A stretch of DNA of 64,000 nucleotides from JBAXGW01 sp037139195 (GTDB lineage Bacteria > Bacteroidota > Bacteroidia > Bacteroidales > JAHJDW01). Positions 26,788 to 34,515 of the stretch are shown piece by piece. The stretch is taken from NCBI GenBank assembly GCA_037139195.1, contig JBAXGW010000011.1, positions 1 through 64,000 on the forward strand, given 5' to 3'. The notes below the pieces were generated by a model. That model was given only the letters and a program-made list of their open reading frames with translations, did no database searches and was not told the DNA's origin. Within the stretch, counting starts at the first letter, position 1. Each line of letters starts with the position of its first letter. Both the position numbers and the translations under genes were made by a program.

Positions 26788-27345
26788 TTATTTTGCTGAA
26801 GCAGATTTTCCAGCTTTACGACGAATTACTTCACCTACAAACTTAATACCTTTTCCTTTATATGGTTCAGGTTTTCTATATGATCTAATTTTTGAAGTAA
26901 TAAGACCTAATAATTGTTTATCAGCACATTGTAGTATAATTAAAGGATTCTTTCCTTTTTCATCAACTGTAGTTAACTTAACTTCAGAAGGAAACATAAA
27001 AACAATTGGGTGTGAATATCCTAAAGCTAATTCTAATTGTTGTCCTTTAGCTACAGCTTTATATCCAACACCAACTAATTCTAAGTTAGCTTTAAAGCCT
27101 TCTGAACATCCAAAAACCATATTGCTAATTAAAGTTCTATACAATCCATGAAATGATCTATGTTCTTTACTATCAGAAGGGCGCTCAACAATAATTTCGC
27201 TATCACTTATATTAATAATAATATCTTTAGCAACCTTTTGAGATAACTCTCCATTTGCACCTTTAACAGTTACTATGTTTTCAGAGTCAACATTTACAGT
27301 AACTCCTTTAGGTATTTTGATTGGTAATTTTCCTATTCTTGACAT
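26788..27345 (-). CDS. rplF: 50S ribosomal protein L6
   Basis: Large-subunit protein near the factor-binding site. Protein of 185 residues with two L6 repeats and the C-terminal KPEPYKGKGIKFVGEVIRRK signature. It is preceded by a consensus AGGAGG site 7 bases before the ATG, which is rare in this window. Confidence 0.97.
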   Translation of the reverse strand: MSRIGKLPIKIPKGVTVNVDSENIVTVKGANGELSQKVAKDIIINISDSEIIVERPSDSKEHRSFHGLYRTLISNMVFGCSEGFKANLELVGVGYKAVAKGQQLELALGYSHPIVFMFPSEVKLTTVDEKGKNPLIILQCADKQLLGLITSKIRSYRKPEPYKGKGIKFVGEVIRRKAGKSASAK

Positions 27346-27352
27346 TTTTTTC

Positions 27353-27358
27353 CCTCCT
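27353..27358 (-). promoter_or_regulatory. consensus Shine-Dalgarno site of rplF
   Basis: AGGAGG on the minus strand lies seven bases before the rplF ATG, within AGGAGGGAAAAAAATG. Nearly all other genes in the window have only A/T-rich sequence at this place. The spacing is optimal for classical 16S rRNA pairing. Confidence 0.75.
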
Positions 27359-27363
27359 GGTTT

Positions 27364-27759
27364 TTAGAATACAAAACATAAAATTTCACCACCAACATTA
27401 TTTGTTCTAACTTCTTTATCAGTCATTAAACCCTTTGATGTTGATAATATTGCAATTCCTAAACCATTCTTAACTCTTGGCACATTGCTAGAAGAAGCAT
27501 ATTTTCTTAACCCTGGAGTACTAACTCTAGTTAACTCATTGATAGCAGAAACTTTTGTTATAGGATGATATTTTAAAGCTATTTTTATAGTAGCTTGAGG
27601 TTTAGTATCCTCAACCTTATAGTTTAAAATATACCCTTTTTCAAATAAAATTTTTGTAATATCAATTTTGATATTTGATGCAGGAATTTCAACAATCCTA
27701 TGATTGGCTATAATAGCATTCCTTACTCGTGTTAAATAATCTGCAATTGGATCAGTCAT
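27364..27759 (-). CDS. rpsH: 30S ribosomal protein S8
   Basis: Central-domain 16S rRNA-binding protein of 131 residues. It has DPIADYLTRVRNAIIANH at the N-terminus and GLGIAILSTSKGLMTDKEVR near the C-terminus. It lies between rpsN and rplF. In enterobacteria S8 represses the spc operon; no equivalent site was identified. Confidence 0.97.
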   Translation of the reverse strand: MTDPIADYLTRVRNAIIANHRIVEIPASNIKIDITKILFEKGYILNYKVEDTKPQATIKIALKYHPITKVSAINELTRVSTPGLRKYASSSNVPRVKNGLGIAILSTSKGLMTDKEVRTNNVGGEILCFVF

Positions 27760-27790
27760 TTTCTTTTATAATTATATTTTTAAATATTTA

Positions 27791-28060
27791 CTACCAACTA
27801 GCTTTTGTAATTCCAGGTATTTTTCCTGCTAAAGCCATTTCTCTAAAACATATACGAGAAATTCCAAACTGTCTCATATATCCTTTTGGTCTTCCTGTTA
27901 ATTGGCATCTGTTATGTAAACGAACAGGTGATGCATTTCTTGGAATAGTTGTTAATGCTAAATAGTCACCAGCTTCTATTAATTGTGCTCTTTTATTAGC
28001 GTACTTAGCTACAAGTTTTTGCCTTTTAACTTCTCTAGCCTTCATTGATTCTTTTGCCAT
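27791..28060 (-). CDS. rpsN: 30S ribosomal protein S14, zinc-free form
   Basis: Small-subunit head protein of 89 residues. It is the long form without the paired CxxC zinc motifs (RCQLTGRPKGYMRQFGISRI, GKIPGITKASW). It lies between rplE and rpsH. Confidence 0.97.
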   Translation of the reverse strand: MAKESMKAREVKRQKLVAKYANKRAQLIEAGDYLALTTIPRNASPVRLHNRCQLTGRPKGYMRQFGISRICFREMALAGKIPGITKASW

Positions 28061-28067
28061 ATCTCAA

Positions 28068-28625
28068 CTATTTATTCTGATTTTTAAATGGTAAACCAAA
28101 TTCTTTTAATAAGGCTAATGCCTCATTATCATTTTTTGCACTTGTTACGAATGTAATATCCATACCCATTATTTTATTGATTTTATCGATATTAATTTCA
28201 GGATATATAATTTGCTCGGTAACACCTAATGTATAATTACCAAATCCATCAAAACCTTTATCATTAATACCTTTAAAATCACGTATACGTGGTAAGGCTA
28301 CTGATACTAATCTATCTAAGAATTCATACATTTTATTTCCTCTTAAAGTAACACGCACTCCAATTGGCATATTTTTTCTTAATTTAAAATTAGAAATATC
28401 CTTTTTCGACTTTGTTGGTACAGCTTTTTGTCCAGAAATTGTTGTCATTTCTGTAATAGCTAAATCAATAAGTTTTTTGTCAGCAATTGCATCACCAATA
28501 CCTTGGTTCAAACAAATTTTTTCCAATTTTGGAACTTGCATTACTGTACTATAAGTGTATTTCTCTGTAAGAGCAGGTATTATATCTTTATTATACTTCT
28601 CTTTAAGTCTTGGCGTGTAACCCAT
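28068..28625 (-). CDS. rplE: 50S ribosomal protein L5
   Basis: Binds 5S rRNA and contacts S13. Protein of 185 residues with PTKSKKDISNFKLRKNMPIG and the C-terminal INKIMGMDITFVTSAKND. Its ATG overlaps the last base of rplX. A GGAGG (28636-28640) lies 10 bases upstream inside the end of rplX and may assist initiation. Confidence 0.97.
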   Translation of the reverse strand: MGYTPRLKEKYNKDIIPALTEKYTYSTVMQVPKLEKICLNQGIGDAIADKKLIDLAITEMTTISGQKAVPTKSKKDISNFKLRKNMPIGVRVTLRGNKMYEFLDRLVSVALPRIRDFKGINDKGFDGFGNYTLGVTEQIIYPEINIDKINKIMGMDITFVTSAKNDNEALALLKEFGLPFKNQNK

Positions 28626-28948
28626 TATTTAATTACCTCCCCAGATTTTTTAGAATAACGTACTAATTTATTTGTTTTCTCGTCTAATTTTCTACCAATT
28701 TTAGTTGCATTTCCTTTGCTATCAACAACCATAATATTTGAAATATTAATTGGTGCTTCTTTTTTAGAAATACCACCTTGTGGGCTTTTTGCGTTAGGTT
28801 TAGTATGCTTTGACACTAAATTAATACCTTCTACTATCGCTTTATTTTTTTCAACAAGAACTTCAAGAACTTTACCTTGTTGTCCATTGTTATCACCAGC
28901 TATAACTTTTACGGTATCTCCCTTTTTAATATGTAATTTTGATCGCAT
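28625..28948 (-). CDS. rplX: 50S ribosomal protein L24
   Basis: Assembly-initiating large-subunit protein of 107 residues. A KOW motif is visible near residues 7-30 (IKKGDTVKVIAGDNNGQQGK), followed by GGISKKEAPINISNIM. It overlaps rplE by one base, suggesting coupled translation. Confidence 0.97.
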   Translation of the reverse strand: MRSKLHIKKGDTVKVIAGDNNGQQGKVLEVLVEKNKAIVEGINLVSKHTKPNAKSPQGGISKKEAPINISNIMVVDSKGNATKIGRKLDEKTNKLVRYSKKSGEVIK

Positions 28949-28965
28949 AATAATATATTTCTTAA

Positions 28966-29334
28966 TTAAAGCACTTCAGGTGCTAATGAAACGATTTTCA
29001 TATATTGTTTTTCTCTTAACTCTCTAGCAACAGGTCCAAAAATACGTGTTCCTCTCATTTCTTCAGCAGTATTTAATAAAACAACTGCATTATCATCGAA
29101 ACGAATATAAGATCCATCAGCTCTTCTTATTTCTTTTTTTGTTCTAACAACAACTGCTTTAGTTACTGTACCTTTTTTAATATTACCAGATGGTATAGCA
29201 CTTTTTACAGTTACAACTATTTTATCACCAATTGATGCATATTGTTTTTTAGTACCTCCAAGAACTCTTATACATAAAACTTCTTTGGCGCCGCTATTAT
29301 CAGCAACTATTAATCTTGATTCTTGCTGTATCAT
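28966..29334 (-). CDS. rplN: 50S ribosomal protein L14
   Basis: Subunit-interface protein of 122 residues. It shows the family start MIQQESRLIVADNSGAKEVL and RGTRIFGPVARELREKQYMK near the C-terminus. It lies 2 bp after rpsQ. Confidence 0.97.
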   Translation of the reverse strand: MIQQESRLIVADNSGAKEVLCIRVLGGTKKQYASIGDKIVVTVKSAIPSGNIKKGTVTKAVVVRTKKEIRRADGSYIRFDDNAVVLLNTAEEMRGTRIFGPVARELREKQYMKIVSLAPEVL

Positions 29335-29336
29335 AA

Positions 29337-29594
29337 TTATTTAGCTCTTTCTATTATTTCAACTAATCTCCAACATTTTGTTTTACTTAATGGACGAGTT
29401 TCCATTAACTTTACAGTATCACCCACATTGCACTCATTTTTTTCATCATGTGCATGAAACTTAGAAGTCTTTTTAACAAACTTTCCATAAATTGGATGTT
29501 TAATTTTTCTTTCAACAGCAACTACAACAGACTTATCCATTTTATTGCTTGTTACAAGACCTACTATTTCTTTTCTTAAATTTCTAGTTTCCAT
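29337..29594 (-). CDS. rpsQ: 30S ribosomal protein S17
   Basis: OB-fold 16S rRNA-binding protein of 85 residues (RKEIVGLVTSNKMDKSVVVA, HPIYGKFVKKTSKFHAHD, ETRPLSKTKCWRLVEII). It lies between rpmC and rplN. Confidence 0.97.
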   Translation of the reverse strand: METRNLRKEIVGLVTSNKMDKSVVVAVERKIKHPIYGKFVKKTSKFHAHDEKNECNVGDTVKLMETRPLSKTKCWRLVEIIERAK

Positions 29595-29604
29595 TTTTAA
29601 AGTC

Positions 29605-29811
29605 TTATTTTTTTGAACCTTCTTTAATTCTTCTATCCTGTAACTCAGTAGTTAGTTGTGCTACATTTTTTCTATAAACTTTTATCTTCATCGGATTTTC
29701 CAAAGGAGACACAGCATGGTTCATCTTTAACTTTAAAAGTTGAGTTTTTTCTTCTTCAAGCCTTTCAACTAATTCAGGCATTGATAATTCTTTAATTACT
29801 GAGTTCTTCAT
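29605..29811 (-). CDS. rpmC: 50S ribosomal protein L29
   Basis: Two-helix protein of 68 residues at the exit tunnel (ELSMPELVERLEEEKTQLLK, NPMKIKVYRKNVAQL). It lies 6 bp after rplP. Confidence 0.95.
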   Translation of the reverse strand: MKNSVIKELSMPELVERLEEEKTQLLKLKMNHAVSPLENPMKIKVYRKNVAQLTTELQDRRIKEGSKK

Positions 29812-29817
29812 TTGTCC

Positions 29818-30246
29818 TTATATTGTTTCTTCAATGTAATCTCTTCTTACTACAAACTTTGTCATTACAGGTAGCTTTTGGGCTGCTAATCTTAATGCTT
29901 CTTTAGCAATTTCTAAACTAACACCATCAGCTTCAAACAAAATTCTTCCTGGATTAATACGTGCTACGAAATACTCTGGAGCACCTTTACCTTTACCCAT
30001 ACGAACTTCAGCAGGTTTCTTTGTTACAGGTTTGTCTGGAAATATTCTTATCCAAATTTGACCTTCACGTTTCATGTGACGACTAACCGCTTGACGTGCA
30101 GCTTCTATTTGACGTCCAGTAATCCAGCAAAATTCCATTGATTTTATTGCAAATGACCCGAATGCAATCTGGTTACCACGACCAGAATTTCCCTTCATTT
30201 TGCCTTTTTGCTGTTTTCTGTATTTTGTTTTTTTAGGCTGTAACAT
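29818..30246 (-). CDS. rplP: 50S ribosomal protein L16
   Basis: Protein of 142 residues at the base of the central protuberance, near the A-site tRNA. Motifs: MLQPKKTKYRKQQKGKMKG, WITGRQIEAARQAVSRHMKR and MGKGKGAPEYFVARINPGRI. It lies between rpsC and rpmC. Confidence 0.97.
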   Translation of the reverse strand: MLQPKKTKYRKQQKGKMKGNSGRGNQIAFGSFAIKSMEFCWITGRQIEAARQAVSRHMKREGQIWIRIFPDKPVTKKPAEVRMGKGKGAPEYFVARINPGRILFEADGVSLEIAKEALRLAAQKLPVMTKFVVRRDYIEETI

Positions 30247-30280
30247 TTATATTTACTTTCTTTTTAAGTTACGACTTAAA

Positions 30281-31003
30281 TTATTTTCTTCTATTATTAT
30301 TATTTTTATTGCTTTTTGGTTTTCCACCTGTAGCAGCTTTTGCAGCAGTTAGACCAAGATTAGGAGATAAATCTCTTTTTCCATAAATCTCACCTTTACA
30401 AATCCAAACCTTTACACCAATTTTGCCATAAGTTGTTTGAGCTTCAGATAATGAATAATCAATATCAGCACGTAGAGTATGTAAAGGAGTTCTACCTTCT
30501 TTATAATTCTCTGTTCTTGCCATTTCAGCTCCACCAATTCTACCAGAAATTGAAACCTTTATACCTTCAGCACCCATTCTTATTGTAGAAGCAATAGCTG
30601 TTTTAATTGCTTTTCTATAAGAAATACGTCCTTCAATTTGCTTCGCTATAGTTTGTCCAACAATAACAGCATCTAATTCAGGTCTTTTTATTTCAAATAT
30701 ATTAATTTGAACGTCTTTAGTTGTAAGTTTTTTCAATTCTTCTTTTAACTTATCAACCTCTTGACCACCCTTTCCTATAATGATTCCAGGACGAGCTGTA
30801 TTGATAGTAACTGTAATAAGCTTTAAAGTTCTTTCAATAATGATTTTAGAAATACCGGCTTTCGCTAAACGAGCATTTAAATATTTCCTGATTTTATCAT
30901 CTTCGACAAGTTTACTTGCATAATCATTTCCACCATACCAGTTTGAATCCCATCCGCGGATGATACCTAAACGTAAACCAATTGGATTTGCTTTTTGTCC
31001 CAT
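30281..31003 (-). CDS. rpsC: 30S ribosomal protein S3
   Basis: Small-subunit head protein at the mRNA entry. Protein of 240 residues. The type II KH domain carries RPGIIIGKGGQEVDKL. The C-terminal domain shows RIGGAEMARTENYKEGRTPL and a basic Asn/Lys-rich tail. It lies 4 bp after rplV. Confidence 0.97.
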   Translation of the reverse strand: MGQKANPIGLRLGIIRGWDSNWYGGNDYASKLVEDDKIRKYLNARLAKAGISKIIIERTLKLITVTINTARPGIIIGKGGQEVDKLKEELKKLTTKDVQINIFEIKRPELDAVIVGQTIAKQIEGRISYRKAIKTAIASTIRMGAEGIKVSISGRIGGAEMARTENYKEGRTPLHTLRADIDYSLSEAQTTYGKIGVKVWICKGEIYGKRDLSPNLGLTAAKAATGGKPKSNKNNNNRRK

Positions 31004-31007
31004 CTAA

Positions 31008-31436
31008 CTACTTATTTAATTGTTCATTTTGTTCAATTTTAATTTCTTGGCTATCAAGTATTACTGTTACATGATTAGAGCGTTTTCTTACTCTGTAACC
31101 TCTTCCTTGAGGCGCTGGGCGTAATCTTTTCAACATTCTTGCACTATCAACAAAAATAGATTTGATATAAAGATTTGTATCTTCGATACGTACACCTTCA
31201 TTTTTAACTTGCCAGTTAGCAATTGCAGATCTTACAAGTTTATCTAATCTTACTGAAGCTTCTTGTTTGCTAAATTTCAAAATGCTTAAAGCTTTTTCAA
31301 CATTTTTACCTCTAATTAAATCTGCTAACAATCTCATTTTTCTAGGAGATGTTGGACAGTTGTTTAATGTTGCTAGATAAAGAGTTTTTCTTTCTTCCTT
31401 TATCTTATTAGCGCTATTTCTTTTTCTTACTCCCAT
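31008..31436 (-). CDS. rplV: 50S ribosomal protein L22
   Basis: Exit-tunnel protein of 142 residues. The core has NCPTSPRKMRLLADLIRGKN, and the tunnel hairpin and C-terminus include RLRPAPQGRGYRVRKRSNHV. It carries a short acidic/Asn-rich C-terminal tail. It lies between rpsS and rpsC. Confidence 0.97.
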   Translation of the reverse strand: MGVRKRNSANKIKEERKTLYLATLNNCPTSPRKMRLLADLIRGKNVEKALSILKFSKQEASVRLDKLVRSAIANWQVKNEGVRIEDTNLYIKSIFVDSARMLKRLRPAPQGRGYRVRKRSNHVTVILDSQEIKIEQNEQLNK

Positions 31437-31464
31437 TGTATAATTGGATTTTCCTATCTAATTA

Positions 31465-31743
31465 TTATTTCTTTCCTTTATCTTTATTACCTGCATGCCC
31501 CCTAAATATTCTTGTTGGAGCAAATTCACCTAATTTATGTCCTACCATGTTTTCTGTTACATAAACAGGAATAAATTTGTTGCCATTATGTACTGCAAAA
31601 GTTTGACCTACAAAATCAGGTGTAATCATTGATCTTCTTGACCATGTTTTAACAGTAGTAATTTTATTTGATTTAATCATTGTCTCAACTTTTTTCTCAA
31701 GTTTTGGATCAATGAAAGGTCCTTTTTTTAACGATCGGCTCAT
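31465..31743 (-). CDS. rpsS: 30S ribosomal protein S19
   Basis: Small-subunit head protein of 92 residues (MSRSLKKGPFIDPKLEKKVE, HNGNKFIPVYVTENMVGHKL, GEFAPTRIFRGH). It lies between rplB and rplV. Confidence 0.97.
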   Translation of the reverse strand: MSRSLKKGPFIDPKLEKKVETMIKSNKITTVKTWSRRSMITPDFVGQTFAVHNGNKFIPVYVTENMVGHKLGEFAPTRIFRGHAGNKDKGKK

Positions 31744-31756
31744 TGCTTATCTATTT

Positions 31757-32581
31757 TTATTTCTTCCTTCTTTCAACAATATATTTATTTGAAACATTTT
31801 TCAATGCTCTTGTCTTGTAACCCTTAGCTGGCAAACCTTTTCTATTTCTTGGGTGTCCACCTGAAGATCTTCCTTCTCCTCCGCCCATTGGGTGATCAAC
31901 TGGATTCATAGCAACACCTCTATTTCTTGGACGTCTTCCTAACCATCTACTTCTACCAGCTTTACCAGACATTTCAAGGTTATGTTCAATATTAGATACA
32001 ATTCCAATACTAGCTTTACAAGTTTGTAAAATTTTTCTAATTTCACCAGAAGGTAATTTTATTAAAGCATATTTTCCTTCACGTGATAATAATTGAGCAT
32101 AAGTTCCAGCACTTCTAGCAATTGATGCTCCTCTTCCGGGTTGTAATTCAATATTATGAATAATAGTTCCAAAAGGTATCTCACCTAGTAACATAGTATT
32201 TCCAATTTCTGGAGAAACACCAGCACCTGATAAAAGAACTTGACCTACTTTTAAACCACTAGGTGCAACGATATATCTTTTTTCTCCATCAGAATATGAT
32301 ACTAATGCTATTCTTGCTGTTCTATTAGGATCGTATTCAACAGTTTTTACAACTGCAGGGATACCATCTTTATCTCTTTTAAAATCGATAAATCTATAAT
32401 TTTTCTTATGACCACCACCAATGTAGCGCATAGTCATTTTCCCTGTGTTATTTCTACCACCAGATCTATTGGTACCTACCATTAAACTCTTTTCAGGAAT
32501 ATTAGTAGTAATTTCCTCAAACGTACTAATTAACTTATTACGCTGTCCTGGGGTTACGGGATTAAATTTTCTTAGAGCCAT
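31757..32581 (-). CDS. rplB: 50S ribosomal protein L2
   Basis: Needed for subunit association and peptidyl transfer. Protein of 274 residues with an OB fold followed by an SH3-like fold. The C-terminal segment with NPVDHPMGGGEGRSSGGHPR holds the His important for peptidyl transferase function. It lies between rplW and rpsS. Confidence 0.97.
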   Translation of the reverse strand: MALRKFNPVTPGQRNKLISTFEEITTNIPEKSLMVGTNRSGGRNNTGKMTMRYIGGGHKKNYRFIDFKRDKDGIPAVVKTVEYDPNRTARIALVSYSDGEKRYIVAPSGLKVGQVLLSGAGVSPEIGNTMLLGEIPFGTIIHNIELQPGRGASIARSAGTYAQLLSREGKYALIKLPSGEIRKILQTCKASIGIVSNIEHNLEMSGKAGRSRWLGRRPRNRGVAMNPVDHPMGGGEGRSSGGHPRNRKGLPAKGYKTRALKNVSNKYIVERRKK

Positions 32582-32588
32582 AATTTAT

Positions 32589-32882
32589 TTAAATATTGCT
32601 GAAAAAATCTATTGTTTCGCCTTCTGATAACTTTACTATCGCCTTTTTAAAAGCATTTGTTCTACCTATAGTTAAACCTGACTTAGTATTTCTTGCTTTT
32701 AACTTACCAACATACTTAATTGTATTAATAGCAACTACACTTACACCGTACATTTCTTCTATAGCCGATTTAATCTCCAATTTATTTGCTTTAGGAGACA
32801 CGTAGAAACCATATCTGTTCAACTTCTCAGTTGTGGCAGTCATTTTTTCTGTTATGATAGGCTTAATTAATATATTCATCAC
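32589..32882 (-). CDS. rplW: 50S ribosomal protein L23
   Basis: Exit-tunnel protein that docks trigger factor and SRP. Protein of 97 residues (IKPIITEKMTATTEKLNRYG, VSPKANKLEIKSAIEEMYGV). It lies between rplD and rplB. Confidence 0.96.
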   Translation of the reverse strand: MMNILIKPIITEKMTATTEKLNRYGFYVSPKANKLEIKSAIEEMYGVSVVAINTIKYVGKLKARNTKSGLTIGRTNAFKKAIVKLSEGETIDFFSNI

Positions 32883-32915
32883 TTTTTATATATATATTGT
32901 TCTACTTAAAATATG

Positions 32916-33545
32916 CTATTCAGATAAAATTGCATTTATTTTTTCAATTGAATCTTCCGAAATCAACATGTGTTTTGCTTTTAAAATATCGTATGTATTT
33001 AAATTAGAAGCTAATACAACTTTTGTTTGTTTCAAATTACGGGAGGACAAATATACGCTTTTATTTGATTCAGAAAGCACTATTAATGTTTTTTTATCAG
33101 AAATTTTGAAATTATTTAGCAAATTCAAGTATAGCTTTGTTTTTGGAGCTTCAAAATTTATGTTTTCTAAAATAGTTATAGCATTTTCTTTAACTTTATA
33201 TGTTAAAGCAGATCTTCTTGCTATCTGTTTTACTTTTTTATTAAGTTTAAAATCATAGTCTCTTGGTCTAGGTCCGAAAACTCTAGCACCTCCAACAAGA
33301 ACTGGAGATTTAATACTACCTCTTCTTGCTCCACCTGATCCTTTTTGCTTAATAAGTTTTCTGGTACTACCAGACATCTCAGATTTCTCTTTTGTTTTAT
33401 GAGTACCTTGACGTTGATTTGCTAAAAATTGTTTTACATCAAGATAAATAGCATGATCATTTGGTTCGATTGCAAAGATTGCATCGTCTAACTGAACTTT
33501 TTTGCCAGTTAATTCTCCTGTGGTTTTATATACTGCTACTTCCAT
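32916..33545 (-). CDS. rplD: 50S ribosomal protein L4
   Basis: Tunnel-constriction protein of 209 residues with GSGGARRGSIKSPVLVGGAR and FGPRPRDYDFKLNKKVKQIA. Its start overlaps the end of rplC by 10 bp. L4 autoregulates the S10 operon in enterobacteria; no leader of that kind is evident upstream of rpsJ here. Confidence 0.96.
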   Translation of the reverse strand: MEVAVYKTTGELTGKKVQLDDAIFAIEPNDHAIYLDVKQFLANQRQGTHKTKEKSEMSGSTRKLIKQKGSGGARRGSIKSPVLVGGARVFGPRPRDYDFKLNKKVKQIARRSALTYKVKENAITILENINFEAPKTKLYLNLLNNFKISDKKTLIVLSESNKSVYLSSRNLKQTKVVLASNLNTYDILKAKHMLISEDSIEKINAILSE

Positions 33546-34165
33546 CTTTCAATTTTTATATATGCTCCTTTGTGACCAGGAACAGATCCTTTAACAATGA
33601 TTAAATTACTTTCAGGTACAATTTTCAAAATAGGTAAATTTAAAACTTTAATTCTTTTACCACCCATTCTTCCACCCATTCTCATTCCTTTGAAAACTCT
33701 TGAAGGCCAAGATGATGCTCCTAAAGAACCTGGAGCTCTTAATCTATTATGTTGACCATGAGTTGCACCACCAACACCACTAAATCCATGTCTTTTTACA
33801 ACACCTTGGAAACCTTTTCCTTTTGAAGTTCCAACCACATCAACATATTCTCCTTCTTCAAAAATATCAACTCCAAGAACATCTCCAATTGATTTTTGAT
33901 GACCTTCTTCAAAACGTGTGAATTCAGCAAGCAATTTTTTTGGAGTTGTATTAGCTTTAGCAAAATGACCTTTCAACGCTTTGTTAGCATTTTTCTCTTT
34001 CATCTCATCATAAGCTAATTGAATGGCCTCGTAACCATCAACCTCTTTTGTTCTAATTTGCGTAACTACGCAAGGACCAGCTTGCAATACTGTGCATGGT
34101 AAATTTTTACCAGAGGCATCATAGATACTGGTCATACCTATTTTCTTTCCTAATAATCCAGACAT
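33536..34165 (-). CDS. rplC: 50S ribosomal protein L3
   Basis: Early-assembly protein reaching the peptidyl transferase centre. Protein of 209 residues with GLLGKKIGMTSIYDASGKNL, VVKRHGFSGVGGATHGQHNR and PGSLGASSWPSRVFKGMRMG. It overlaps rplD by 10 bp. Confidence 0.97.
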   Translation of the reverse strand: MSGLLGKKIGMTSIYDASGKNLPCTVLQAGPCVVTQIRTKEVDGYEAIQLAYDEMKEKNANKALKGHFAKANTTPKKLLAEFTRFEEGHQKSIGDVLGVDIFEEGEYVDVVGTSKGKGFQGVVKRHGFSGVGGATHGQHNRLRAPGSLGASSWPSRVFKGMRMGGRMGGKRIKVLNLPILKIVPESNLIIVKGSVPGHKGAYIKIERWK

Positions 34166-34192
34166 TGTCTTAAATTTATTTATTTACTTTTA

Positions 34193-34498
34193 TCAAACTT
34201 TAATTTCTACTTCTACTCCACTTGGTAATTCAAGTTTCATTAAGGCATCTACAGTTTTTGATGTTGAGCTGTAAATGTCCAACAATCTTTTGTATGAACA
34301 AAGTTGGAATTGTTCTCTCGCTTTCTTATTAACAAAAGTAGCTCTGTTAACAGTGAAAATTCTTTTGTGTGTTGGAAGTGGAATTGGTCCACTAACAATT
34401 GCACCTGTTGATTTAACCGTTTTTACAATCTTCTCAGCTGACTTGTCAACCAGGTTGTAATCGTACGATTTCAGTTTAATCCTAATCTTCTGGCTCAT
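34193..34498 (-). CDS. rpsJ: 30S ribosomal protein S10
   Basis: Small-subunit head protein, also the NusE antitermination factor. Protein of 101 residues (IRIKLKSYDYNLVDKSAEKI, GPIPLPTHKRIFTVNRATFV). It lies 17 bp after fusA with no separate promoter seen, so the str and S10 operons appear joined. Confidence 0.97.
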   Translation of the reverse strand: MSQKIRIKLKSYDYNLVDKSAEKIVKTVKSTGAIVSGPIPLPTHKRIFTVNRATFVNKKAREQFQLCSYKRLLDIYSSTSKTVDALMKLELPSGVEVEIKV

Positions 34499-34515
34499 TT
34501 ATTATTATACTTAAA

